From contig CAMDKM010000023.1 in NCBI GenBank assembly GCA_945900965.1, forward strand, positions 1-50,120: 50,120 bases of DNA, read 5' to 3'. A model generated the notes under the pieces. It saw only the letters and a list, made by a program, of their open reading frames with translations. It was not told the DNA's origin and did not search any database. Position 1 is the stretch's first letter. Every line of letters begins with the position of its first letter. This document shows, piece after piece, positions 26,101 to 34,002 of this stretch. This DNA is from Bordetella parapertussis (lineage in GTDB: Bacteria > Pseudomonadota > Gammaproteobacteria > Burkholderiales > JACQAP01). Made by a program: the position numbers and the translations under genes.

Positions 26101-26251
26101 CGGGCTTCTCGACCGTATCGAGAAGCCTGAGGTAGCGCTGCACCAACAACTCCGTTTTGCCCGACCCTGCGGGGGCTTGGACGATGAAGGAACGGGTGAC
26201 GTCGAGGGCGGCGGTGCGCTCCTTGTGATCGGCCGGCGCACGTTCAGTCAT
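23159..26251 (-). CDS. UvrD/RecB-like helicase-nuclease (AddA-type exonuclease subunit)
   Basis: 1030 aa from ATG 26251, which overlaps the upstream gene by 8 bp. Superfamily 1A helicase motifs run in order: QAPAGSGKTELLVQRYL (Walker A), ITFTKKAAAEM, LLVDEFQDTSNSQW (motif II), FVVGDPMQSIYRFRDA, TIHKAKGLEFD and YVAATRAKSHLYLLG. The C-terminus is a PD-(D/E)XK nuclease (HVGTVVHRWLQRM, YVIDRVF, WIVDYKTSTH). It processes double-strand DNA ends for recombination together with the AddB-like product. Two segments, near residues 559-578 and 800-832, are translations of a CCCTCTCCC/GGGAGAGGG palindromic repeat (TPSPIAGQGHTWSEAEGRG and TPSPLEGEGRGERAGE). Both are in frame and lie between motifs, so the protein may tolerate them. 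Confidence 0.88.
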   Translation of the reverse strand: MTERAPADHKERTAALDVTRSFIVQAPAGSGKTELLVQRYLRLLDTVEKPEEIIAITFTKKAAAEMRKRVMEKLPLELASRLRIQTIDSLCAALTRQMPVLARFGAQPAVAEDAAPLYEEAAARALADFTPPAVRLLAHLDNNIADATSLLAEMLERRDQWLRKTGEAPTREELEATLAAERDRHIANAKALHPLASVELAIKVLTKEGEWRKRPPAPPELVAIDGLQGALSALLDMPSPAYSDTQWETLDAILALLPSALAQLIALFGERGEADFTQIAHGALQALGTPEEPTDLLLSMDARVGHLLVDEFQDTSNSQWELLDRLTAGWQAGDGRTAFVVGDPMQSIYRFRDAQVGLFLHARRAGLPSVKLEPLTLSTNFRSQAKIVEWVNQAFPNILPMAEDESSGAVTYSPSVPFHAAEQEGEPSVEICSDRKTEACRVVELLKVAKGKKAILVRNRSHLDEIIPALKGAGIRFRAVEIEKLGEKQIVQDLYALTRALTHLADRIAWLAILRAPWCGLTLEELSVHIEGKEKQTIWESIQDLQLASGNVQRASVTPSPIAGQGHTWSEAEGRGEGGLARVAHLREILAPAVANRLRATLRDCVEGVWLALGGPACVEDATELEDAEIFLDELERLEEAGELTDFSALASALDELYALPDVNAGADAVEIMTIHKAKGLEFDTVIVPGLDRSPRSGRKPLFAWRSLPGGKLLLAPIDETGGDKEPLYQYVRDLDKKAEDIEAGRLLYVAATRAKSHLYLLGCVKIDDDGVVKMPSKRSLLGIAQDALPILPAPRSFAEYGTPSPLEGEGRGERAGESREQGDETGRGQLHRLPVNFHLPSAPDPVQWNSREEMGAQEQIEFSWAGETARHVGTVVHRWLQRMADDALKDWGAVRITGYRATIRNQLSSSGVGGAELDAATDRVLAALVNAISDEKGRWVLGPHFESRNEYRIRTPDRTYVIDRVFKDEQGQRWIVDYKTSTHTGADVQGFLDSERERYAAQLQRYSAALDKNARRGLYFPMLGGWREC
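23820..23842. repeat. Palindromic repeat inserted in frame in the helicase gene (3' copy)
   Basis: CCCTCTCCC (23820-23828), TCGAG, GGGAGAGGG (23834-23842): a perfect 9-bp stem. On the coding strand it encodes part of SPLEGEGRGE, followed by a low-complexity stretch not expected in AddA proteins. The whole unit seems longer, about 23770-23860. Confidence 0.75.
24519..24577. repeat. Palindromic repeat inserted in frame in the helicase gene (5' copy)
   Basis: The same 9-bp arms, CCCTCTCCC (24519-24527) and GGGAGAGGG (24569-24577), here separated by 41 bases that contain their own GC-rich sequence. It encodes TPSPIAGQGHTWSEAEGRG. The shared arms and shared peptide (TPSP...EGRGE) show that both inserts belong to one repeat family. 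Confidence 0.72.
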
Positions 26252-28895
26252 CGGCGCCCTCTTCGCCTTCGGCCAGCGAGTTCGCACGCTCATAGACCCG
26301 GCATAGCGGCTGCAAATCGCAGTAGCGGCAGGTCACCAACTGTTTCTTGGGATCGACACGCGCGTCTCCCAATGCGAAACCGCTGCCGAGTGCCTCGGTT
26401 TGTTTTTTCCAACCGTCGATCAGCGCATCCCAGTCCTTGGCCTGCTTCACATCCGGAATGGCGTTTTTCTCCTTCGAAAAACCCATGTAGCGCATTTCGC
26501 CGGTTTTCAACTTGGCGAAGACGATCGCGGTGATGCCTTCCTTGGCGTTGAGGGCGTAGAGCGGCAATTGCGGGTCATCGGGCCGCTCGCCCTGCCATTC
26601 GTTCGGCGTTGGCCTTCCGGATTTGTAGTCGATCAATACGTGGCCGCCGGAAGCAAGTTTGTCCATGCGGTCGATGCGGCCGCCGAGTTCAAGGCCGGCC
26701 GCGACGAGTTTGCGTTTCTCCTCTATGGCCACCACTTCGAAATCGGGGCGCCCGCGCTCGACCAGCAGCCATTCGCGTGCAATTTTGGCCAGGCGGTTTC
26801 GTTCCAATGCGGCAAAAGGTTCTTCGATGTTCGCCTCGGTGACCGCAATGACCGCGGCGCGCTCGATCGCCGGTCCGCAGTCCTGTTGCATGCCCTGGCT
26901 ACCCTTCAGTTCGCTCCAGATTTCTTTCATCAGGGAATGCAGCATCTGACCACGGACTCTCGCGTCGGGACCCACCACCGGCTCTTCGAGTCCTTCCGCG
27001 GCCAGCCGGTGGCGGGCAAAGGCCCGGAAGGGACAGGCGGCCTGATCGGCAAGAATTCGGGTTCCACCGCGTGGCGATTTGTTTGCCAGCACTGGCGCCT
27101 GACCATCGGCAATCGATTCGATACGCCGCGCCTCAAAAATGTGGTCCCGGTACTTTCGATCTGCAATCGACCCGATGTCATCCAAGGGAATTTGCGCGAT
27201 CAACGACGAGGGCAACAACTCGCGATCCTGTTCTTGCAACGGACAGGAAACAACCACTTCTTTCGCTGACGAAAGCCACGCCTCGGTGATACGCCTGCCT
27301 CGTTCCAGCGAGGCTTCCGCAGAAACTTCGGGAATGGCGGCTTTGCGCTGCAATGCCGGCGGAATAAACGGATTGGGTTGGGCGGCCAATGGCCAGACTT
27401 CGTCGGTCAGCCCGCTGACCCAGAGCGCATCAAACTCGAGACCAGCCGATTCGAGTACACCGAGTACCTGAATCGGCGCATCGGCGGTTTCGGGCTGGAA
27501 CAGCGTGTCGTTGCAATGACGCCGCAGGCGCCCCAGCGCGCGGCCGGCCGACATGCGGGGCACGACGCGTTCGAGTTTGGCAAACTCCGCGAGCACTGCG
27601 TTGAACTTGGCCTGCGTCTGAAATTCGTCGGAAACCAGACTACGTTCGCCGGGAAATCCGACGACTTTCAGGCGCTCGGAAAAATTTCTTGCCCATTCGT
27701 GCGGCGAGCGTTCACCGCCAGGAGGTTGTCTGACCAGTCCCAGCAGATCTTCCAGTTGCTGGCGCAGTATCGGCGCGCCCTCGATCAGCGACACCAGTTT
27801 GCCTAATGTCAGTTTCGAAGGAGCTTGTCGGCGTAACCGTGCATCAAGCCGCGCGCGCACCGCCATCTCGCTCTGCGCACCGCCAAGAAAAGGCGAACGA
27901 ATCAGTTTGCTTGCCTGATCGTAGGAAATTTCCTCGAGCGAGAGTTCGAGAATGGCCAGTGCGGCCCGTGCCAGCGGATAGTCGCCAAGCGGCGCACCGA
28001 GGGACAGATTGAATGGCGGCATGGCGGGATCCACACCTGGAAACTTGCCTGCCGGGTGCATCACTCGCGTAAATACCCGAGCCACTTCCTTGCGGCGTTG
28101 TCCCAGCTCGGGAATCACCACGCCGATGCGCTTCACGCCGGATTCAAGTCGTTGGCGCGACCAGGCCGCGACGGTATCGAGCTCCAGCCGCGCGTCCGCA
28201 AACAACAGGCGCCTGACCGTGCTTTGTTTCGCATCGGGAAGGCAGCGACGGATTTCAATCCCCTGCTTTTCGCAAGCAAGAAAAAAATCCCGTTTCTGCG
28301 GCATAACGAGATCAAACGCGTAGCTCACAAGAATTCTGGGTTTGCGCAGCGCAGGCTCTGACAGCAGGTAGGCAACAATGTCGGTCAGCCGGGCGGTGTC
28401 GGTATGGCCAGCGCCTTCACAGCGGCGCACATAGTCCTTTGTCCACTCGACGAAGGCGAGTGCATCTTCGTTGCCGGGAAACATTCCCAGCGCCCCCGCA
28501 ATGCGCCAGTCGTGCGCCAATGACCAGGCCTTGCGCGCATCAGCCGCCGTCTGTGGCACCGCCAGCAACGAGTCTCCCCATCGGCTGGCGCGAATGGCAG
28601 CCTCCCACAGCTCATGTTCCTGTGCCGAGGTGAGCAACAGCGGGATACCTGCGGCAGCATCGGAGTAGAGCGCATCCTGATAGAGCCGCTCGACAAAAGC
28701 CGTCAGAGGAAGAATGTCGGCCGTTTCCCAGGCCGTGAGGCCGGCAGCGATCTGAGTCTGATCGAATTCGCGGGCGAGTTCCTGCGCCAGACGCCGATTG
28801 GGGGTAACAACCGTGATGCCGCAGGCATGTCCACCGGCGAGTTGCCCGAATAGCTCGGACTTGTGCAACAGAGGAAATTCGGCGCCGCTGGTCAT
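26244..28895 (-). CDS. AddB-like PD-(D/E)XK nuclease / probable DNA repair protein
   Basis: 883 aa. An N-terminal inactivated helicase-like part (VVTPNRRLAQELAREF) is followed by a helical middle. The C-terminal PD-(D/E)XK nuclease reads LGGRIDRMD then HVLIDYKSGRPTP. Four cysteines can form an iron-sulfur staple around the nuclease: one in QAACPFRAFARHRL and three in TCRYCDLQPLCRVYE. This is the layout of AddB and of the betaproteobacterial 'probable DNA repair protein' family. It overlaps the AddA-like gene by 8 bp (ATGACTGA), so the two subunits are made together. RecBCD/AddAB complexes trim DNA breaks for RecA and degrade foreign DNA. Confidence 0.88.
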   Translation of the reverse strand: MTSGAEFPLLHKSELFGQLAGGHACGITVVTPNRRLAQELAREFDQTQIAAGLTAWETADILPLTAFVERLYQDALYSDAAAGIPLLLTSAQEHELWEAAIRASRWGDSLLAVPQTAADARKAWSLAHDWRIAGALGMFPGNEDALAFVEWTKDYVRRCEGAGHTDTARLTDIVAYLLSEPALRKPRILVSYAFDLVMPQKRDFFLACEKQGIEIRRCLPDAKQSTVRRLLFADARLELDTVAAWSRQRLESGVKRIGVVIPELGQRRKEVARVFTRVMHPAGKFPGVDPAMPPFNLSLGAPLGDYPLARAALAILELSLEEISYDQASKLIRSPFLGGAQSEMAVRARLDARLRRQAPSKLTLGKLVSLIEGAPILRQQLEDLLGLVRQPPGGERSPHEWARNFSERLKVVGFPGERSLVSDEFQTQAKFNAVLAEFAKLERVVPRMSAGRALGRLRRHCNDTLFQPETADAPIQVLGVLESAGLEFDALWVSGLTDEVWPLAAQPNPFIPPALQRKAAIPEVSAEASLERGRRITEAWLSSAKEVVVSCPLQEQDRELLPSSLIAQIPLDDIGSIADRKYRDHIFEARRIESIADGQAPVLANKSPRGGTRILADQAACPFRAFARHRLAAEGLEEPVVGPDARVRGQMLHSLMKEIWSELKGSQGMQQDCGPAIERAAVIAVTEANIEEPFAALERNRLAKIAREWLLVERGRPDFEVVAIEEKRKLVAAGLELGGRIDRMDKLASGGHVLIDYKSGRPTPNEWQGERPDDPQLPLYALNAKEGITAIVFAKLKTGEMRYMGFSKEKNAIPDVKQAKDWDALIDGWKKQTEALGSGFALGDARVDPKKQLVTCRYCDLQPLCRVYERANSLAEGEEGADD

Positions 28896-28945
28896 GGCAC
28901 CTGACTTATTTCAATTCCGAGGCTGGTGAAAAACGATTAGACCTT

Positions 28946-29116
28946 GACGCAAAGACGCAAAGAAAACTAATTCTGAAATATCCATAACGAGACATCTATT
29001 GGCGACCCGCAACTCAGTTCAGCTTAAAACCGCGTAACAGCAAGACTCTTCAATTTTGATTATCTTTGCGCCTTAAGGCGAAGCACTTACGGCCGAAGCT
29101 GTTGCGTCTTTGCGTC
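28946..29116. repeat. GACGCAAA / TTTGCGTC repeats, inverted blocks
   Basis: GACGCAAAGACGCAAAGA at 28946-28963 faces TGCGTCTTTGCGTC at about 29103-29116, with a TCTTTGCGCCTTAAGGCG variant at about 29063. The arms are complementary. They sit in the spacer between the start of the AddB-like gene and the end of fdxA, where a terminator for fdxA would be expected. I saw no gene in 28896-29144. Confidence 0.7.
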
Positions 29117-29144
29117 GAGTCTTTTGAATCGGGGAAAAAACCAT

Positions 29145-29471
29145 TCAACCGCGATCCAGCAGCCGGGCTTTGTCCTTCTTGTCCTTCCAGTCATCCGCAT
29201 CCGGCGGTGCGTCCTTTTTCTGGGTCAGGACGCTCCATGTCTTGCTCAACTCGGCATTCAGCGCAATAAAATTACGCTGATTCTCCGGCACATCGTCCTC
29301 GGCAAATATGGCCTCCACGGGGCATTCTGCGACACAAAGGGTGCAATCGATACATTCGTCCGGATCGATCACCAGCATGTTGGGCCCTTCGTGGAAACAA
29401 TCCACGGGACACACGTCCACGCAATCGGTGTATTTGCACTTGATGCAGCTTTCCGTTACTACGTAAGTCAT
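29145..29471 (-). CDS. fdxA: 7Fe-type ferredoxin FdxA
   Basis: 108 aa. The N-terminal cluster ligands are [18 protein letters not shown], and the second set is [16 protein letters not shown]. This is the FdxA layout binding one 3Fe-4S and one 4Fe-4S cluster, with a family-typical C-terminal tail of about 50 residues ([13 protein letters not shown]...). It is a soluble low-potential electron carrier; the partner is unknown. It is divergent from trxA across a 326-bp spacer, a gene order I recall from other betaproteobacteria. Confidence 0.93.
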   Translation of the reverse strand: MTYVVTESCIKCKYTDCVDVCPVDCFHEGPNMLVIDPDECIDCTLCVAECPVEAIFAEDDVPENQRNFIALNAELSKTWSVLTQKKDAPPDADDWKDKKDKARLLDRG

Positions 29472-29797
29472 TTCCGTTCCTTGGTTGCCGGGCCGATGGT
29501 CCCGGACTGGTGGGTTGCGTAACGAGTCGCATGACGTTCAGCGATGAGGGTGCCAATCCAGCGGGAGCGGCATTCTAGCAAAAAGTGCGACCCCCGCCAT
29601 CCTCTTGCCGTGGAGGGGAAACCAATATTTCCCGGCATTTCAAGGGTTTCTCGAATAACGCACACTTGCGGTGCAGCACGAAGCGCGCTTCCCATCCCGG
29701 TTCAATTTCGCTAGCATGGCCCCTAGTTCTCTTTAACCGCACGTTCGGGCGGCGAGCCTTCCACTGGAGTTTTCGATATTTCTCGAGGATATTCATA
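29472..29797. other. 326-bp divergent spacer between fdxA and trxA
   Basis: It must hold the promoters for fdxA (minus) and trxA-rho (plus). Short open frames cross it, but none has a ribosome site or recognisable product. I see no RNA gene and no strong promoter pair that I would defend. Confidence 0.5.
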
Positions 29798-30124
29798 ATG
29801 AATCCGCACATACATCACGTAACCGACTCGACATTCGAACCCGAAGTCCTGCAATCGCAGATACCGGTTTTGGTGGATTACTGGGCCGAGTGGTGCGGCC
29901 CCTGCAAAATGATTGGGCCGATCCTGGACGAAGTCGCTCAGGAATACCATGGCCGCCTGAAAATCGCCAAACTCAATATCGACGAAAACCAGGGCACCCC
30001 GCCGAAATACAATATTCGCGGCATTCCCACCCTGATGATTTTCAAAAACGGCAATATCGAAGCCACCAAGGTCGGCGCGGTATCCAAGTCCCAACTTACG
30101 GCATTTATTGACAGCAATATCTAA
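29798..30124 (+). CDS. trxA: Thioredoxin
   Basis: 108 aa from ATG 29798, the standard length. The active site [10 protein letters not shown] carries the CGPC redox pair, [22 protein letters not shown] includes the conserved cis-Pro (GIPT), and the sheet residues DYWAEW and LMIFKNG are canonical. It is a cytosolic dithiol reductant. It stands 135 bp upstream of rho, the usual trxA-rho order in proteobacteria, and is probably co-transcribed with it at least in part. Confidence 0.96.
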   Translation: MNPHIHHVTDSTFEPEVLQSQIPVLVDYWAEWCGPCKMIGPILDEVAQEYHGRLKIAKLNIDENQGTPPKYNIRGIPTLMIFKNGNIEATKVGAVSKSQLTAFIDSNI

Positions 30125-30259
30125 AGCCGCTAGGCTTTCTTCCGTGCTGGCTGGCAAACGATTCGATTAATCCGTTTGCGGCCGGTGGCGGGCAGGTCCC
30201 TTCCCGCTTCACTTCATCCCGAATTTCACTTTGTAACGACCCTGCAGGGCTCCCTCCTT

Positions 30260-31519
30260 ATGCATTTGTCTGATCTTAAAAACCTCCACGTGACCGAGCT
30301 CGTCCAGATGGCAATCGCCAACGAGCTCGAAAACGCCAACCGGCTGCGCAAACAGGACCTGATCTTCGCGCTGTTGAAGAATCAGGCCAAACGAGGAGAA
30401 AGCATCTTCGGCGAGGGCACCCTGGAAGTACTGCCGGACGGCTTCGGTTTCCTTCGATCTCCGGACACTTCCTACCTGGCCGGGCCCGACGACATATACG
30501 TCAGCCCCTCGCAGATACGGCGATTCAATCTGCATACGGGGGACTCGATCGAAGGAGAAATCAGGACCCCCAAGGACGGCGAGCGCTATTTTGCGCTGGT
30601 CAAAGTTGACAAGGTCAACTCCGAGCCGCCCGAGAATGCCAAGCACAAAATCCTCTTCGAAAACCTGACCCCCCTTTTCCCGACCGAGCAGTTCAAGATG
30701 GAGCGGGACATCAAGTCCGAGGAAAATCTTACCGGACGTATCATCGATATCATCGCCCCGATCGGCAAAGGCCAGCGCGGCCTGCTCGTGGCCAGCCCGA
30801 AAAGCGGCAAAACCGTGATGCTGCAACACATCGCCCATTCCATCGCGGCGAATTTCCCCGATGCCTACCTGATCGTGCTGCTGATCGACGAGCGGCCCGA
30901 GGAAGTGACGGAAATGCAGCGCTCGGTTAAAGGCGAGGTGGTGTCTTCGACCTTCGACGAACCGGCTACCCGCCACGTACAAGTGGCGGAAATGGTGTTG
31001 GAAAAAGCCAAACGCCTGGTCGAGCACAAGAAGCATGTGGTTATCCTGCTGGATTCGATTACCCGGCTGGCGCGGGCGTACAACACGGTCGTCCCGGCAT
31101 CGGGCAAGGTGCTGACCGGCGGCGTGGACGCCAATGCCTTGCAGCGCCCGAAACGCTTTTTCGGCGCCGCACGCAACATCGAAGAAGGCGGCAGCCTGAC
31201 AATTATCGCCACTGCGCTGATCGACACCGGTTCGCGCATGGATGACGTGATCTACGAAGAATTCAAGGGCACGGGCAATATGGAAATCCACCTCGACCGC
31301 CGCATGGCCGAGAAGCGGATTTACCCCTCGATCAACGTCAACCGCTCCGGCACCCGCCGCGAGGAATTGCTGATCGAGAAGGACATCCTGCAGAAGATCT
31401 GGGTGCTGAGGAAACTTTTGTACCCGATGGACGAGCTGGAGGCCACCGAATTTTTTGTCGGCAAGCTGCGCGATACCAAGAACAACGCCGACTTCTTTGA
31501 CTCGATGCGTAGGGGTTAA
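30260..31519 (+). CDS. rho: Transcription termination factor Rho
   Basis: 419 aa from ATG 30260 ([18 protein letters not shown]), as in E. coli Rho. The RNA-binding cold-shock-like domain contains GFGFLRS and [13 protein letters not shown]; the ATPase has Walker [11 protein letters not shown], the [14 protein letters not shown] segment, [13 protein letters not shown] and GGVDANAL. The Q- and R-loop regions near [12 protein letters not shown] are intact. It is a hexameric RNA translocase that ends untranslated transcripts. The 135-base leader after trxA is a plausible site for Rho autoregulation, a known habit of the gene, though nothing in the sequence proves it here. Confidence 0.97.
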   Translation: MHLSDLKNLHVTELVQMAIANELENANRLRKQDLIFALLKNQAKRGESIFGEGTLEVLPDGFGFLRSPDTSYLAGPDDIYVSPSQIRRFNLHTGDSIEGEIRTPKDGERYFALVKVDKVNSEPPENAKHKILFENLTPLFPTEQFKMERDIKSEENLTGRIIDIIAPIGKGQRGLLVASPKSGKTVMLQHIAHSIAANFPDAYLIVLLIDERPEEVTEMQRSVKGEVVSSTFDEPATRHVQVAEMVLEKAKRLVEHKKHVVILLDSITRLARAYNTVVPASGKVLTGGVDANALQRPKRFFGAARNIEEGGSLTIIATALIDTGSRMDDVIYEEFKGTGNMEIHLDRRMAEKRIYPSINVNRSGTRREELLIEKDILQKIWVLRKLLYPMDELEATEFFVGKLRDTKNNADFFDSMRRG

Positions 31520-31643
31520 CCGGCAGTATCGGGTACATTCGCGCCCTGCCCGCAAACGGGGGTTATATCGCCACCGGCCAATACATGCTGGGCGGAGAGG
31601 AGCTATTGGCTGTCGGGAGTGTGGTACCAATAGCGGTGTTCCC

Positions 31644-31692
31644 GTTCACCGTTCACCGTTCACCGTTCACCGTTCACCGTTCACCGTTCACC
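31644..31692. repeat. Perfect tandem array, 7 x GTTCACC
   Basis: Seven identical heptamers fill exactly 49 bp. It lies between rho and rpmE. The same unit occurs as imperfect inverted blocks at 13120-13264 and 36813-36935. The copy number is likely to vary by slippage. It is not a CRISPR, since there are no spacers. Confidence 0.95.
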
Positions 31693-31801
31693 CCTCGCCC
31701 CTGACGCTTTTCAAGGCAAACTTGCCTTCTCCGCCCCGCTTGTGGATAATTCGCCCCCTCACAGGAGGCGCAAATACCGCCTCCGCCAGAAAGGAACCGA
31801 A

Positions 31802-32032
31802 ATGAAAACCGAAATTCACCCGCAATACGCCGAAATTGCCGTTACCTGCAGTTGCGGCAACAGCTTCAAGACCCGCTCGACCCTTGGCAAACCCCTGCAT
31901 GTGGAAGTCTGCTCGGCCTGCCATCCGTTTTATACCGGCAAGCAGAAAATCCTCGATACCGCCGGCCGGGTGGAGAAATTCCGCCAGAAGTACGCACGAG
32001 GCAAAGCAGCTCCGAAAGACGCGGCTGCCTGA
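31802..32032 (+). CDS. rpmE: 50S ribosomal protein L31
   Basis: 76 aa from ATG 31802, preceded by AGAAAGGAA. This is the zinc-binding (C+) form: CSCG and [12 protein letters not shown] provide four cysteines. The KTEIHPQY start and [10 protein letters not shown] end are typical. Its position after rho is common in betaproteobacteria. A strong intrinsic terminator follows 21 bp downstream. Because the C+ form holds zinc, a zinc-free paralogue elsewhere might replace it under zinc limitation. Confidence 0.96.
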   Translation: MKTEIHPQYAEIAVTCSCGNSFKTRSTLGKPLHVEVCSACHPFYTGKQKILDTAGRVEKFRQKYARGKAAPKDAAA

Positions 32033-32053
32033 CCGCCTCCTCGGCACGACCCG

Positions 32054-32079
32054 AAAAAGGCAGCGTAAGCTGCCTTTTT
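32054..32079 (+). terminator. Intrinsic terminator after rpmE
   Basis: AAAAAGGCAGC (32054-32064), loop GTAA, GCTGCCTTTTT (32069-32079): a perfect 11-bp stem whose 3' arm ends in a T run. The A run at the 5' side makes it potentially bidirectional. Confidence 0.93.
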
Positions 32080-32118
32080 GTTTGGCGCGGTTGGCCTGCG
32101 GCATAGAATACGCAGGCT

Positions 32119-32284
32119 TAGGAGCCTGTCGGACTCAGGTGTTCGCAAGCGAAACGATGGGAGAGCGAGGACTGATTTTGACGATTTCGACGCGCATATC
32201 GGGAATATGTAAGGAGAAAGCGGCGAAATATGGACCGCTCTTCCGCCGTTGCAGCGGAATCACCCCAAGTCCGACAGGCTCCTA
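32119..32284 (+). mobile_element. MITE-like element, copy B, complete
   Basis: 166 bp with perfect 17-bp terminal inverted repeats: TAGGAGCCTGTCGGACT (32119-32135) and AGTCCGACAGGCTCCTA (32268-32284). The interior matches the reverse complement of 1-130. It contains no transposase; short frames through it are not genes. It lies between the rpmE terminator and the GT39 gene, ending 20 bp before that start codon, so it may separate or carry promoter sequence for the latter. Clear target-site duplications are not visible. Confidence 0.8.
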
Positions 32285-32303
32285 GCCGAATCAGACGAAA
32301 AAC

Positions 32304-33965
32304 ATGCTTCGTCCCGCCCAATTTCTCCGCAACGAAACGCTGGCCGCGGCGATCACCGCCAATCCCGCGCGGCTTTCGTTGGTGCTGGTCCTCCTATGGC
32401 TGATTCCCGGCTTGGTAGGCCACGACCCCTGGAAAACCGAAGAAGCGCAAAACATTGCCATCGTGGCTCATCTGCTGCACAGCGGCGACTGGGTGCTGCC
32501 GATGCTGGCGGGCGAACCTTACCTTGCAACCCCGGTACTTGCCTATCTAAGCTCGGCTCTGACGGCAATGCTGTTCTCGCCGGTGCTTCCGCTTCACGAT
32601 GGCGCCCGTATCGCCGGCGCGGTGTTCATGGCGCTGACTTTCTTCTTCACCGCCTTGGCCGGCAAGGAGTTGCTGGGCGGCAATAGGGGCTGGCTGGCGG
32701 CGTTGCTGCTGCTCGGATGTGTGGGAATGCTGGTTCGTGGTCATCAACCGCTCGCGGAAATCGCACAATTGAGCGGCTTCGCCCTGGGGCTGTATGCGTT
32801 AGTCTTGTCCGCAAGACGGCCCGCACTGGCAGGACTATGGCTTGGCCTTGGGCTGGGCACAGCCTTCTGCGCAACCGGTATGGTGGAACCGCTGATGTTC
32901 TGCCTGGTCATGCTGCTGCTTCCGGCCGCCTGCGCTCGCTGGCGTACACGCGGCTATCTTGTCACGCTGGCAATCGGCTTGGTGGTGGCGTCGCCGATCG
33001 CACTGGCTTGGCCCCTGGCGCTTTATGGGCGTTCGCCGGCGCTGTTTTCCCAGTGGTTCTGGGTCGAAAACATGGCTCGACTTCAAGGAATATTTGCCGG
33101 CGGCCTCTATGCAAGCCGATTCGCGCGGCTGGAAGTGCTGTCCTGGTTTGCCTGGCCTGCATGGCCCTTCGCTATGTGGGCACTTTGGTCGGAACGCCGT
33201 CGCGTGCCGGTAAAACCGGAGATTATTTTTCCGGCGCTGACATTTGTCGTGTTTTTGGTGTTCGTGATCGCGCTGGGCGAGAATTCCGACTTGCTCGGCC
33301 TGCCCCTTCTGCTGCCGCTTTCGCTGCTCGCCGCGGCATCGTTCGACAAGGTGGAACGCGGCGCGGGTAATGCGTTTTACTGGTTTGCGATCATGATTTT
33401 CACGTTTTTTGCGTTCGTCGCCTGGTTCTATTGGACGGCGGCGGATATCGGCGTACCCACCCGCCTGTGGAAACACTTGATGAAACTGCAGCCCGAATAC
33501 AATAGTGAGGGCAGGTGGTTTCCCATCGGGTTTGCGGTCCTGGTCACCGGAGCCTGGCTTTTCCTGCTGTTTAACATCAAGCGTTGCGCGGAACGTCCCG
33601 CCATCGTGTGGGCGGCGGGTATCACGCTGATCTGGGCGCTGGTGGGCTCCCTTTTGATCCGCTATATCGACACCGGCAGGACATACCGTGGCGTTTTTGG
33701 CCAGCTTGCCAAAGCACTGCCGGACAAACACGGCTGCATCATCGGCCAGTCGCTGGGCGAGCCGCAGCGCGCTCTGCTCTATTATTTCGGCAAAGTCACG
33801 ACCCTTCGCCACAACAGGCCGGGCAAGAAACCCGAATGCAATCTACTTATCGTCCAGGACGACTGGAAGCACCGGGATCGCGCGGACGACTCCTGGGATC
33901 TGTTGTGGGAAGGCAGGCGCCCGGGGGACAAGAAAGAGCGCTTTCGGCTCTATCAGAAGCGTTAA
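32304..33965 (+). CDS. GT39/ArnT-like membrane glycosyltransferase
   Basis: 553 aa with about a dozen hydrophobic segments over its length. The first periplasmic loop has DPWKTEEAQN, where ArnT and PMT-family (GT39/GT83) enzymes keep acidic catalytic residues. The family transfers sugars from polyprenyl-phosphate donors to lipid A, proteins or other acceptors on the outer face of the inner membrane. The acceptor here is unknown. The C-terminal 150 residues form a soluble periplasmic-looking domain (TYRGVFGQLAKALPDKHG). The start codon lies 20 bp after the MITE terminus. The gene runs toward hslO with a 37-bp gap. Confidence 0.85.
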   Translation: MLRPAQFLRNETLAAAITANPARLSLVLVLLWLIPGLVGHDPWKTEEAQNIAIVAHLLHSGDWVLPMLAGEPYLATPVLAYLSSALTAMLFSPVLPLHDGARIAGAVFMALTFFFTALAGKELLGGNRGWLAALLLLGCVGMLVRGHQPLAEIAQLSGFALGLYALVLSARRPALAGLWLGLGLGTAFCATGMVEPLMFCLVMLLLPAACARWRTRGYLVTLAIGLVVASPIALAWPLALYGRSPALFSQWFWVENMARLQGIFAGGLYASRFARLEVLSWFAWPAWPFAMWALWSERRRVPVKPEIIFPALTFVVFLVFVIALGENSDLLGLPLLLPLSLLAAASFDKVERGAGNAFYWFAIMIFTFFAFVAWFYWTAADIGVPTRLWKHLMKLQPEYNSEGRWFPIGFAVLVTGAWLFLLFNIKRCAERPAIVWAAGITLIWALVGSLLIRYIDTGRTYRGVFGQLAKALPDKHGCIIGQSLGEPQRALLYYFGKVTTLRHNRPGKKPECNLLIVQDDWKHRDRADDSWDLLWEGRRPGDKKERFRLYQKR

Positions 33966-34002
33966 ACATCTGCCCCCGGAATATCCTGCCATTGGCTTAA
34001 CG

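Noticed and set aside
29585-29797. N-terminal extension of thioredoxin
   Set aside because: The extra 71 residues have no similarity to thioredoxins; ATG 29798 gives the standard 108-aa protein.
30209-31630. A 473-codon open frame antisense to rho
   Set aside because: It mirrors the rho gene in the opposite strand, has no ribosome site or family match, and its composition is explained by the GC-rich third positions of rho.
31644-31692. Possible CRISPR array
   Set aside because: The seven 7-bp units are directly adjacent with no spacers, and no cas gene is present.
32118-32321. Small open frames crossing the MITE
   Set aside because: They arise from the conserved element interior and its inverted ends; no start signal or codon bias.
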